Counted from the first letter of the stretch, positions 1-7,900 are shown. The stretch is 8,847 bases of DNA from an uncultured Blautia sp. (GCA_934394595.1 CAKRRX010000105.1:1-8847); one strand, 5' to 3'. The notes: generated by a model from the sequence alone, not told the origin. Made by a program: numbers and translations.

Positions 1-314
1 AGAGCTGCACTTGCCGCACTGGCTACGGCAATACCACCACCGATACAGGAAAGACCGGTAACAAGAGCTGCTGCAATGTATCCAAGACCTGTTGCAATAC
101 CAGCATCAGCGCCTGTTGCAGCCTGTACGGATGAGCTTCCTGCGAACATTACCATTGCTGCTACAAGCATGGTTCCGAAGAAGAAGAATGCGTTTGTTCC
201 GATTGCTGTTTTGTAACGTCCACGGCTTTTTTCACCAAGCAGATAATAGCCAAATGGAACGATAATGCTTAATACAAGTGCTGCTGCTAAGATAATCTGT
301 GTCATAACTGTCAT
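1..314 (-). CDS. ntpK: V-type ATP synthase subunit K (proteolipid), partial, N-terminal 104 codons
   Basis: This is the rotor-ring proteolipid of a V/A-type ATPase, which carries H+ or Na+ across the membrane against subunit I. I read it by reverse translation; it has no stop in the window and is cut by the left edge. The start is ATG at 314-312 with a GAGGAGG ribosome site at 330-324, 9 bases upstream; a second in-frame ATG lies 3 codons inside. Visible order: a hydrophobic segment at about residues 4-25, a short basic loop (EKSRGRYK), a second hydrophobic segment at about 38-60, then an Ala/Gly-rich stretch starting near residue 66 with ATGLGYIAAALVTGLS and GGGIAVASAASAAL, typical of a c-type hairpin. 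The ion-binding Glu or Gln expected in the last helix is outside the window. The gene follows subunit I in the same operon. The family call is firm; the coupling ion cannot be judged from this part. Confidence 0.9.
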   Translation of the reverse strand, partial: MTVMTQIILAAALVLSIIVPFGYYLLGEKSRGRYKTAIGTNAFFFFGTMLVAAMVMFAGSSSVQAATGADAGIATGLGYIAAALVTGLSCIGGGIAVASAASAA

Positions 315-323
315 AATAATTGA

Positions 324-330
324 CCTCCTC
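324..330 (-). promoter_or_regulatory. Ribosome binding site of the subunit K gene
   Basis: GAGGAGG reads on the minus strand 9 bases before the ATG at 314. It fixes the start of the partial proteolipid gene, whose N-terminus could otherwise be placed three codons further in. Confidence 0.75.
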
Positions 331-373
331 GTGATTTAACCTTTGTAATGACCTGCGATATACAGGAACACGT

Positions 374-2347
374 TTATTTTGCCTCCACGTCAGAACGGAA
401 TGGCTCAAATTTTCTTCCGCTTCCTTTGTAGAAACGGCTGAAGATTTCGTAATACTCAAGTCGGAGTACCTGAATTCCTACGATCAGTCCCTCCAGACAG
501 CAGACGAAAATATTTCCAAGAACGATCACTACCCAGTTGGGGCTGCCGTTCTCTGCGCCTGCCAGCATCAGTACAACCTGCATCATAGCTGCATGGCTGA
601 CTGCATAAGCTCCGATACGCACGAAAGAAAGGGTATTGGAGAAGTAGCTCAGAAGAACCTCGAACATTTCGAAAAATCCCTGAACAATAAACATTCCCAC
701 ACCGCCTTCTACCAGATGGGGCTTCTTTTCCACCAGATTGGTAAGTGGCTCTTTTAAGAACATTACAAGCAGCGGAAGCAGGAACATGATGCAAAGAACA
801 ATGCCTCCCGGAAGCTTGTGGCCGGTCATGAAAAGAGCGATTACCGCAACTGCAGAGCCATAGAATACAAGGCCTGCAACAGCGTTGGTATCAAACCAGG
901 TCTTTTCCACATCCTTGGCATGGAAGGAATTGATGATGTTGAAGACCATACAGATCAGGATGATTCCCATACCAAAGCCGATGGCAATGATAAATACAGT
1001 ATTCAGTTTTCCGATAAAAGGTACATCGATCATGGCATCCATAGGTCTCAGCCATTTAGGCTCGATCAGATCTTCAAATCCGAAGAAGCTGCCGAACATA
1101 AATCCGAAGAATGTGGAAAAGATTCCGGCACAGCTGATGATTCCTGCCAGATCAATATGCTTGAATTTATACAGCAGGAAGCCTCCGATGAGAAGCACCA
1201 GTCCCTGTCCCACATCGCCGAACATAGCGCCGAAAATGAAGGAATAGGTGATGGCAATGAACCATGTGGGATCCATCTCTCCATAAGCCGGAAGGCCATA
1301 CATTTTGGTGTACATTTCGAATGGTTTGAAGAGCTTTGGATTCTTCAGCTTGGTAGGAGGTGTCTTGTGGGCATCTTTTTGCTCATCCTCCTCGATCAGG
1401 CAGAAGATGCGGGCGTCTCCGGAAATGTCTTTCTGGAAAGCATTTGCCTCTTTTTCTGTCATCCATCCGCAAAGAATGTAAAATGGTTCTTTTGGCTTGT
1501 AATCTGCCTGTGCCTCCTGAGACTTGTTATCTCCATGGGTGCAGGCTGCCAGCTTACGGATATCAAAGTTCCGTGAGAACTGGGAAAGCGTCAGCTTTGC
1601 GGAAGCAATGTCAGAAGCATATTTTTTGAAAAATGCTTTTCTTGCTGCCTTATTTGCATCCAGATCTGCGACATTTTTCTTATAGGCTGCCTCCAGAGTC
1701 TCATAGGCTTTCTTGGCAGTGCCATCATACTGATCCGGAACAAAGATCTTTTCAAAGTGCATAGCAGAATATACGGCGTGGATCCGCTGTGCTTCGTGAA
1801 CGGGAACAAAGTAAATTCCCCAGATATAACGGTCGTCTTCGTCACATTTGATGAAAATCGTATCCAGATTGTCATAAATGTAAGTCTTGAATTTCTCGAA
1901 ATACTCCTTCTCAATCCGTCCGAAACGATAATGGATATAATGCATTTTCAGAATGGACTGCACATCAAAGTTGACATTTCGAAATGGATAGATGATACGT
2001 AAGGATTCGGAAAGGGAATCCTGTTCTTCTTCCAGCTTCTGGCGGGTATTTGTGAGAACATCCGCCTCTTCTTTGATTTGCTGTACAAGAGAGAGAGCTT
2101 TTTCGATTGGCAGTTTCTTGGCAGAAACCTGCTCCGGGTTCTCAAGTTCCTCGTAGAAGCCTCCGATGGTACTCAGAGCATCCTTGTAAGGATTGATCTC
2201 AAGGTAAGGAGAGAGATTTTTTACATCGGTCAGCTCTGTAAGAGCATTTTCCAGATGGATCTCATACCGGCAGAGGTAGGTATTTACTACTCTGTCGATG
2301 TCCTCCCTTGGCCCGGTAATGCTGACAAATTTCATTTTTTCAATCAC
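374..2347 (-). CDS. ntpI: V-type ATP synthase subunit I (a-type membrane subunit)
   Basis: This is the stator membrane subunit of the V/A-type ATPase (V_ATPase_I, 116-kDa family). It forms the ion half-channels next to the K ring. It has 657 residues, normal for bacterial forms. Residues 1 to about 345 are cytosolic and hydrophilic with helical, coiled-coil-like stretches (about 80-118 and 210-260) that contact the peripheral stalks. From about 360 there are roughly seven to eight membrane segments (about 361-394, 399-422, 448-473, 485-507, 512-532, 558-597, 604-628). GDVGQG at 377-382 is a family signature. SFVRIGA puts the expected essential arginine at R577, and CLEG (E619) with VLRLEYYE (R629) match the conserved last-helix Glu and Arg. 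The start is GTG at 2347, chosen because GGAGGT lies 6 bases upstream; the internal ATG at codon 5 would be 18 bases from it. Subunit C ends 17 bases upstream (positions 2348 to 2365) and subunit K follows downstream. It ends in TAA. Confidence 0.95.
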   Translation of the reverse strand: MIEKMKFVSITGPREDIDRVVNTYLCRYEIHLENALTELTDVKNLSPYLEINPYKDALSTIGGFYEELENPEQVSAKKLPIEKALSLVQQIKEEADVLTNTRQKLEEEQDSLSESLRIIYPFRNVNFDVQSILKMHYIHYRFGRIEKEYFEKFKTYIYDNLDTIFIKCDEDDRYIWGIYFVPVHEAQRIHAVYSAMHFEKIFVPDQYDGTAKKAYETLEAAYKKNVADLDANKAARKAFFKKYASDIASAKLTLSQFSRNFDIRKLAACTHGDNKSQEAQADYKPKEPFYILCGWMTEKEANAFQKDISGDARIFCLIEEDEQKDAHKTPPTKLKNPKLFKPFEMYTKMYGLPAYGEMDPTWFIAITYSFIFGAMFGDVGQGLVLLIGGFLLYKFKHIDLAGIISCAGIFSTFFGFMFGSFFGFEDLIEPKWLRPMDAMIDVPFIGKLNTVFIIAIGFGMGIILICMVFNIINSFHAKDVEKTWFDTNAVAGLVFYGSAVAVIALFMTGHKLPGGIVLCIMFLLPLLVMFLKEPLTNLVEKKPHLVEGGVGMFIVQGFFEMFEVLLSYFSNTLSFVRIGAYAVSHAAMMQVVLMLAGAENGSPNWVVIVLGNIFVCCLEGLIVGIQVLRLEYYEIFSRFYKGSGRKFEPFRSDVEAK

Positions 2348-2353
2348 ATTGCT

Positions 2354-2359
2354 ACCTCC
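2354..2359 (-). promoter_or_regulatory. Ribosome binding site that selects the GTG start of subunit I
   Basis: GGAGGT on the minus strand sits 6 bases before the GTG at 2347. An ATG overlaps this GTG in another frame (2349-2347) and is followed at once by TGA, so the ribosome site faces an ATG-stop and a GTG start two bases apart. Confidence 0.7.
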
Positions 2360-2365
2360 GGGTTA

Positions 2366-3409
2366 CTAATTGTTGTGAACATAACGCATGGCTTCGTCCG
2401 GATCTACCTGATAACGCACACATTCCAGTGCGATGGTCAGACGGTTTACCTCATGTTCTTTGTGATAAAGATAAGAATACAAAACAGCTACGGAATAGGG
2501 ATCCTTGCAGGCCTCTTTTTCCAGTATGGTGCGGAGCAGGCTGTTATAAAGCTCTTCCATGGATACCAGGTTCAGCTGCTGATATTTTTTACCGTACCAG
2601 GTGCCGGAAAAGATCTGCTGTCCCTCTTCATTACTGGTGGCCTCCACCATTGCTGTGATCTCTTCTTTCTTCAGTTTATAATTCACGGGAATCAGCTGTG
2701 CGTAGATGGCAGCAGGCTCCATCCGGTAATAGCGCTTGGATCTGAGGATAAACTGCAGATTCAGCATATCGAATTTTTCGCCATATGCCTTAGTGATCTC
2801 GTCCAGATCATTTCCCTTGAATAACTTTTTACGGACACTCCAGATCTGATTGAAATAGTAAAGATCAAGAGCCATTCCATAATCAAATAAAAGCCCGTTG
2901 CCGTTTTCATATACACTCTGAAGCGGAGCGTAGAATTCATTGCCCTTCAGGGCTGTCATGAACTCATCCATATTTCCGGCACCTGCCAGTCTGTCAAGAT
3001 CCAGCTTGGAATGATGCAGGAAAAAATCGCGGTAAGGACTCATATCCACAGGATTGGTGCTTCTGTGGTCAAACAGATTCGTGAGAATCTCTTTCAGAAC
3101 GCGGATCTCATAGCGCTTGGAATAAAGTGCCAGGAATTTTCGCTGTTCTTTGTTGGCAAAATTGTAAATACGGGAGAAATTTCCAAAAATAGATTTCTTC
3201 AGAAGTTTCTCAATCTGGCCTCGGTGAAGGTTATTTTCATCAAGATCAGACCAGGCCTTTGCATATTCCGGTGTCTTTTTCAGATAAGCGGCTACCTGTG
3301 GAACATCCGAAAAACGGACGATTTCCTGGAGCTGTTCTTCTGTCACCAGATGGCTGCTCATGGCACGTATTTTTGTGGAAACTCCGCTGTAGGAAAGAAC
3401 ACTTCCCAT
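2366..3409 (-). CDS. ntpC: V-type ATP synthase subunit C (AC39 / vATP-synt_AC39 family)
   Basis: This subunit links the central rotor stalk to the K ring of the V/A-type ATPase; it is the counterpart of subunit d in eukaryotic V-ATPase. The protein has 347 residues, is almost all helical and has no membrane segment, close to the usual length of about 330-350 residues. The N-terminus GSVLSYSGVSTKIRAMSSHL has the Y-x-G-V-x-x-K-I-R-A-M pattern that begins many members. Other typical features are repeated short aromatic/basic helices such as residues around YYFNQIWSVRKKLFKGND and a C-terminal region ending in HEVNRLTIALECVRYQVDP. The start ATG at 3409 overlaps the stop of the upstream stalk gene (TAATG), with AGGAGG at 3425-3420, 10 bases upstream and inside that gene, so the two are probably translationally coupled. 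It stops in TAG, 17 bases before subunit I. No damage is seen. Confidence 0.93.
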   Translation of the reverse strand: MGSVLSYSGVSTKIRAMSSHLVTEEQLQEIVRFSDVPQVAAYLKKTPEYAKAWSDLDENNLHRGQIEKLLKKSIFGNFSRIYNFANKEQRKFLALYSKRYEIRVLKEILTNLFDHRSTNPVDMSPYRDFFLHHSKLDLDRLAGAGNMDEFMTALKGNEFYAPLQSVYENGNGLLFDYGMALDLYYFNQIWSVRKKLFKGNDLDEITKAYGEKFDMLNLQFILRSKRYYRMEPAAIYAQLIPVNYKLKKEEITAMVEATSNEEGQQIFSGTWYGKKYQQLNLVSMEELYNSLLRTILEKEACKDPYSVAVLYSYLYHKEHEVNRLTIALECVRYQVDPDEAMRYVHNN

Positions 3410-3729
3410 TACATCACTTCCTCCTGAATGATCTTTTCAAAAATTTCTCTGGAAAGGCGTTCGTGATTCTTGGTGTAGTAGGTGTCAAGCTGATCCAGTG
3501 ATGCCTGTGTATCTTTACGCAGGGCAGACAGGCGCTTGTCCTTCTCACCCTCAAGATTCCGGCGTATTTCCCGGATTTTCTCTTCGGTCTGTTTTTCCAG
3601 CTGGGTGTCAAATTCCTTGGACTGCCTTTCCATTTCAGCTGAAAGAGCTTTTTTCTTCTGCGTGGCATCCTTCATAATGCTTTCAGCAGTGGTCTCTATC
3701 TCGGATAACTTACCGATTATCTGTTCCAT
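3409..3729 (-). CDS. Short coiled-coil peripheral-stalk subunit of the V-type ATPase (G/H type)
   Basis: The protein has 106 residues and is very rich in Lys, Glu, Arg and Gln, with no Gly or Pro between about residues 8 and 60, so nearly all of it should form one long helix or coiled coil (about 1-95). Being first in the operon, directly ahead of subunit C, and having this length, it fits the small peripheral-stalk subunit (NtpF in Enterococcus, AhaH in archaea, subunit G in eukaryotes), which pairs with subunit E to hold the catalytic head against the membrane part. Subunit E itself is about 190 residues, so this is too short to be E. I chose ATG at 3729 because AAGGAGG lies at 3742-3736, 6 bases upstream; an in-frame TTG six codons further out would put that ribosome site inside the gene. 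The stop overlaps the start of subunit C. The role is set mainly by context and composition, since such coiled coils have little sequence signature. Confidence 0.82.
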   Translation of the reverse strand: MEQIIGKLSEIETTAESIMKDATQKKKALSAEMERQSKEFDTQLEKQTEEKIREIRRNLEGEKDKRLSALRKDTQASLDQLDTYYTKNHERLSREIFEKIIQEEVM

Positions 3730-3968
3730 TTTTCCCCTCCTTTTCAATTTTTAAGTATGATACACCTATTTTCAGGAAAAAACCAGTCAAAGTTTGCCTA
3801 AAATTTTCACAAAAAAGCAGGATAATTCCAGATAATCTGACTAAAAATTAACAATCTCTCCAAAATCGGTCATATCAATTTTTTATAAAGGCCACACGCT
3901 TTTATTATAATAGGAAGAAAGGCAGTATGGCAAGGCCATTCATGCTGATTTTGAGAAAGAACCTTATA
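3730..3968. other. AT-rich divergent intergenic region between the ATPase operon and trmB
   Basis: No gene is supported here. On the minus strand the upstream DNA of the ATPase operon has a TTGACT-like box (3790-3785) and a TATCAT-like box (3762-3757), but they are 22 bases apart, too far for a standard sigma-A promoter, so the operon promoter is not securely located. An 11-base perfect palindrome, CAGATAATCTG, lies at 3829-3839 upstream of these boxes. On the plus strand TATAAT is present at 3906-3911 but lacks a good partner box upstream. An open frame runs from ATG 3927 into trmB, but the trmB promoter lies inside it. Confidence 0.45.
3736..3742 (-). promoter_or_regulatory. Ribosome binding site of the first ATPase operon gene
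   Basis: AAGGAGG on the minus strand, 6 bases before the ATG at 3729. It decides the start: the longer TTG-initiated reading from 3747 would translate through it. Confidence 0.75.
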
Positions 3969-3997
3969 TTGCAGGGGGTGGGGAAATCGTGTATAGT
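3969..3997 (+). promoter_or_regulatory. Probable sigma-A promoter of trmB
   Basis: TTGCAG at 3969-3974 and TATAGT at 3992-3997 are separated by exactly 17 bases. Transcription should start near 4004, giving a leader of about 46 bases before the ATG at 4050. This position supports the short form of TrmB. Confidence 0.65.
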
Positions 3998-4049
3998 AGA
4001 AAAAGAGAAAAATGATAAAAAACAGGTTAAGAATACATTGGAGGAATTT

Positions 4050-4703
4050 ATGAGACTTAGAAATATCCCGGGAGCAAAAGATGCAATTGAAGAAAGTGTT
4101 TATGTAATTCAGGATCCAGTGGAAAATAAGGGCCACTGGGATCAGGTTTTCCCGGAAGTGCAGCCGATTCATCTGGAAGTGGGAATGGGAAAGGGACGTT
4201 TTCTCATGGATCTTGCCAGAATCCATCCAAAGATCAATTATATCGGAATTGAAATGTATGACAGCGTGCTGCTTCGGGCTTTACAGAAAAAAGAGGCTTT
4301 GGCACAGGAAGGGCAGGAGCTGCCAAATCTGAAATTTATGCGCATGGATGCAAGACTTCTTCCTGAAGTGTTTGAAAAAGGTGAGGTAGAAAAAATTTAT
4401 CTGAATTTTTCCGACCCATGGCCGAAAGCCCGCCACGCCTCCAGAAGACTGACTTCCAGAGAATTTCTGACCCGTTACGACAAGATCCTGAAGGAGGACG
4501 GTGTGATCGAGTTTAAGACAGATAACCGTGATCTCTTTGATTTTTCCCTGGAAGAAGTGCCGGAGGCAGGGTGGAAGCTGTTGGCACACACTTTTGACTT
4601 GCACCACAATGAGGAAATGATGAAGGGAAATGTAATGACTGAGTATGAGGAGAAATTTTCCTCTATGGGAAATCCTATCTGCAAGATGATCATTGCCAGA
4701 TAA
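4050..4703 (+). CDS. trmB: tRNA (guanine-N7-)-methyltransferase TrmB
   Basis: TrmB uses S-adenosylmethionine to make 7-methylguanosine at position 46 in the variable loop of tRNAs, a cytoplasmic tRNA modification. The protein has 217 residues, normal for the single-subunit bacterial form. It begins MRLRNIPGA, the usual TrmB N-terminus. The SAM-binding motif EVGMGKGR lies at 43-50, the acidic end of the next strand at E68 (IGIE), MDAR at 99-102, the family signature FSDPWPKARH at 120-129 followed by RRL, FKTDN at 155-159, and TEYEEKF at 197-203. All expected catalytic and tRNA-contact motifs are present. The start is ATG at 4050 with GGAGG at 4040-4044. A longer in-frame start at 3927 exists but would add 41 residues without family counterpart and would begin before the promoter at 3969-3997. 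It diverges from the ATPase operon; the next gene starts 106 bases after its stop. Confidence 0.97.
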   Translation: MRLRNIPGAKDAIEESVYVIQDPVENKGHWDQVFPEVQPIHLEVGMGKGRFLMDLARIHPKINYIGIEMYDSVLLRALQKKEALAQEGQELPNLKFMRMDARLLPEVFEKGEVEKIYLNFSDPWPKARHASRRLTSREFLTRYDKILKEDGVIEFKTDNRDLFDFSLEEVPEAGWKLLAHTFDLHHNEEMMKGNVMTEYEEKFSSMGNPICKMIIAR

Positions 4704-4721
4704 TCTGTTTTGAAACGTGGC

Positions 4722-4757
4722 GGAAAAAAGGCAAGAACAGCTTTTGGCCCTTTTTCC
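4722..4757 (+). terminator. Possible imperfect stem-loop terminator after trmB
   Basis: An 11-bp stem with one mismatch (4722-4732 against 4747-4757; GG, A-run, GGC pairing with GCC, T-run, CC) encloses a 14-base loop, 19 bases after the trmB stop. The T-run is within the stem rather than after it, so termination may be weak. The right arm overlaps the possible -35 box of the next promoter. Confidence 0.35.
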
Positions 4758-4773
4758 TCTGATATCATATAAT
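4744..4773 (+). promoter_or_regulatory. Possible promoter of the small ORF and SNF2 helicase genes
   Basis: A perfect TATAAT at 4768-4773 is preceded by TTGGCC at 4744-4749 with an 18-base spacer. The -10 box is good and the -35 box is weak. Transcription would start near 4780, about 30 bases before the small ORF. Read-through from trmB is an alternative source of transcript. Confidence 0.5.
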
Positions 4774-4809
4774 ATAAAGAAGCTTTTAAATTGTCAGGGA
4801 GTATCCCGG

Positions 4810-4974
4810 ATGAAGAAAATCCGTTCTATCCAGAAATATGTGGTGCAGTTTGGCTATGAACATAAAAATATGAACAATCATTTTTCGGGCATGAAAAAGA
4901 ATGTGAAAGAATTATCGAAATTACTGGAGGATATGTTCCCAAAAGAGAAAAAAGAAGAGGGAAAACAGAAGTAA
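4810..4974 (+). CDS. Small charged protein of unknown function, upstream of the SNF2 helicase
   Basis: This is a 54-residue protein I do not recognise. It starts at ATG 4810 with AGGGAG at 4796-4801, 8 bases upstream; an in-frame GTG at 4717 would extend it but lies ahead of the likely promoter and has no ribosome site. The protein is strongly basic at the N-terminus (MKKIRSIQK), has a middle with aromatic and His/Asn residues (VQFGYEHKNMNNHF), a helix-like stretch MKKNVKELSKLLEDMF at about 28-43, and a Lys/Glu-rich tail. There is no signal peptide, membrane segment or Cys-based metal site. The stop is 12 bases before the ATG of the SNF2 helicase and its end overlaps that gene's ribosome site by one base, which suggests translational coupling and a possible partner or regulator role. 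That role is inference from position only. Confidence 0.7.
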   Translation: MKKIRSIQKYVVQFGYEHKNMNNHFSGMKKNVKELSKLLEDMFPKEKKEEGKQK

Positions 4975-4980
4975 GAGGTG
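4974..4980 (+). promoter_or_regulatory. Ribosome binding site of the SNF2 helicase gene
   Basis: AGAGGTG lies 6 bases before ATG 4987. A possible GTG start at 4978-4980 is part of this same site, so ATG 4987 is the better start. Confidence 0.65.
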
Positions 4981-4986
4981 CAACAG

Positions 4987-7900
4987 ATGCAGAAGAAAAA
5001 TGAAGAAAATACACAGGAAAAAGATCAGGTACAGGAAAAATATACAGTTCTTGGCAACAGCTGGGATGAGACTGATCCAGAGAGTGCCTCTTTGCAGGAA
5101 AAATCTGTACAGGAGCTGAAGTCCTATACTTATTTTGACGGAGATAAAATTTTTCAGTCCCTGCAGCTGCCGGCTAAGGCGGTAAAAGGGGGAGAAGCGC
5201 TGTATAAAAATAAAAAAATTACCATTCGGAAGATTGGAGAGGGATTTATATCTCAGGGAGGAAAAAGGTGCGGAAATATTGAAGCCACTTTTGCAGAATA
5301 CAGAGCGGAATTTCCGACAGCGATTATTTTTTCCCACGAAGAAGTGATTGAGTCCAGGTGTTATTGCCCGGAATGCAGGAAATCATACTGGGGCTGGTAC
5401 TCTGAGAAGCCCAAATGCAGGTATGTTGCAGCTCTTGGTCTTTATCTGAGAGATTATCTGAAATCAGAAAATTTTGCCGATGCCACAGACATGAATGGAG
5501 ATACCCTGCTTTCTGTCTTTCAAAAAGGGCGGGCAAGAGCTATTCGTGCAGAGCAGAAGGAGGAACAGGAACCATATGTTGAGCTGCTCCCAAGGCTGAC
5601 CAAGAAGAACGACAAGCTGTCAGTGTCTTTCAAGGTGGGAACCGGTAAGCTTTTTGTGGTGAAAAAGCTGAATGAATTCTGCATGCAGGTGAAAGAGGGC
5701 GCTGTGGTACAGTATGGAAGCGGCACGCAGATCAGCCACAGGATGCAGGATTTCACAGAAAAAAGTAAAAAATGGATCAGCTATATCGACCAGATCGTCC
5801 GGGAAGAAAACCGCTTTGTGGGAAAAATCATGGAATCGGGAATTTATCTTCCCAAGAAATTTGATGTGGGAGGTTTCCTGGATCTGTTTGGATGGAGACT
5901 GGACCGTTTTTATGAGGCACTTGGCGAGGACAGGGTGGAATATGAGGACAAGTCCACAGATGCCAAAGGTGCGAAGAAATGTCAGCTTACATGTGCCATG
6001 GGCAATCCCAGGATCTCCATGCGGATAGAAGATGCCCAAAAGGACAGCAGGGAATTCCACGGAATTGCGGTGAAGGGAAAGCTGCCGGAGCTGTTTCACG
6101 GAATGTCTTCTGCCTATTTTATCCAGGGAGATAAGTTATATAAGACAGAACCGGATTTCCTGGAAAAAGTCCGGCCGCTGGAGCAGCTTTCCAGAAATGG
6201 AAGCTTTCATTTCCAGATGGGAAGAAATACCTTGTCTAAATTTTATTATGATGTTTTGCCAAAGTTACAGGAAATAGCGGATATCACAGAGGCAGAGCCG
6301 GAAAAATTCCGGAGATATCTTACCCCGGAGGTGCATTTTGTCTTTTATCTGGATATGGAGGAGGACAATGTGATCTGCAGCGTCCGGGCATGTTATGGAA
6401 AAAGAGAATTTTCTGTGGGACTGGCCCTTGCAGAAGAAGAACTTCCGGCAGAGGAACGCTTCCGTGATCTGCCCCAGGAAGAGATGGTTTTTCACCAGGC
6501 TATGGAATGGCTGCCATTTTATGACCCGGATCATGATGTGCTGCACTGTGGTGGAAATGAAGAGCTGAGTTACCAGATGCTGGAAGCTGGGACAGATGCC
6601 CTTCTGGAACTGGGAGAAGTGCGCTGTACCAACCGTTTCCGGAACTGGCACGTGGTAAAGCATGTGAAAGTGTCTGTAGGCGTTTCCCTGTCCGGAGACC
6701 TGCTGGATCTTGACATTTCCACAGATGATATTTCAGGAAAAGAGCTTCTGGACATTTTGAGAAGCTATCAGGCAAAGAAGAAATATTACCGGCTGAAAAG
6801 CGGGGAGTTTGTGAATCTTCAGGAACAGAATCTGGAAATGCTCACAGAGCTGATGAAAACCCTCCAGCTTACACCAAAGGAATTTGTGAAAGGGAAAATG
6901 CACATACCGGCTTATCGAACCTTGTATCTTGATCAGATGCTGGAGAGTAATGAAACCGTTTACAGCCACAGAGACCGGCATTTCCGTGATATTGTAAAGG
7001 GCTTCAAGACCATCAAGGACGCAGATTTTGAAGAACCCCAGAGCCTTACCGGGATTATGCGTAATTATCAGAAAACCGGTTATAAATGGCTGCGTACCCT
7101 GGAAGCCTGGAAGTTTGGCGGGATTCTGGCAGATGACATGGGGCTGGGCAAAACTCTTCAGGTGATCGCGGTGCTGCTGGCAGCAAAGGAAGAAGGGAAA
7201 AGCGGTACTTCCCTTATTGTGGCGCCGGCTGCCCTTGTATATAACTGGGGAGAAGAGCTGCAAAGGTTTGCCCCAGACCTGGTTGTTTCCCTGGTTACAG
7301 GTACCCAGGGGGAGCGCCGGAAAAAGCTTCAGGAATACGAACAGGCAGATGTTCTGGTGACATCCTACGATCTGCTGAAGCGTGATATTGACCAATATGA
7401 GAATAAGGAATTTCAGTATGAGGTGATCGATGAGGCGCAGTATATCAAAAACCATACAACTGCAGCTGCAAAGGCTGTGAAAGTGATCCGCAGCCATATC
7501 CGCTATGCTCTTACCGGAACGCCTATTGAGAACCGCTTAAGTGAGCTGTGGAGTATTTTTGACTATCTTATGCCTGGTTTCCTCTATGGATATGATACTT
7601 TCAAAAAAGATCTGGAAACGCCCATTGTGAAAAATGGTGACCAGTCTGCCATGGCAAGACTGCAGAAGATGGCAGGGCCATTTATTCTGCGCCGTCTGAA
7701 AGAGGATGTGCTGAAGGATCTTCCGGAAAAGCTGGAAGAGGTGCGGTATGTGAAATTTGAGGATGCCCAGCAGAAGCTCTATGACGCCCAGGTCTTCCAT
7801 ATGAAAGAGAAAATTGCCAGGCAGGATGAAGGGGAATTTAACCGGAACAAGCTGTGGATTCTGGCAGAGCTTACCAAATTGCGCCAGATCTGTTGTTCCC

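Noticed and set aside
818..1576. A 252-codon plus-strand open frame antisense to subunit I
   Set aside because: It lies wholly inside a well-supported subunit I gene; its translation is rich in His, Asp, Cys and Ser without domain pattern, and no proper ribosome site precedes it. It is a mirror of the real coding frame.
2078..2824. A 248-codon plus-strand open frame antisense to subunits I and C
   Set aside because: It crosses the I/C gene junction on the opposite strand and shows no family resemblance or plausible start signal; both genes on the minus strand have full motif support.
3730..3747. TTG start giving a 112-residue form of the small stalk subunit
   Set aside because: Its first codons are the AAGGAGG ribosome site of the ATG at 3729.
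4696..4707. The 12-mer CCAGATAATCTG occurs both at 3828-3839 and at the end of trmB
   Set aside because: The second copy encodes the last residues and stop of TrmB. A single repeated 12-mer in a window of this size is expected by chance, so I do not treat it as a paired regulatory site.
4978..4986. GTG start three codons upstream for the SNF2 helicase
   Set aside because: The GTG is part of the AGAGGTG ribosome site itself; ATG 4987 has the correct 6-base spacing.
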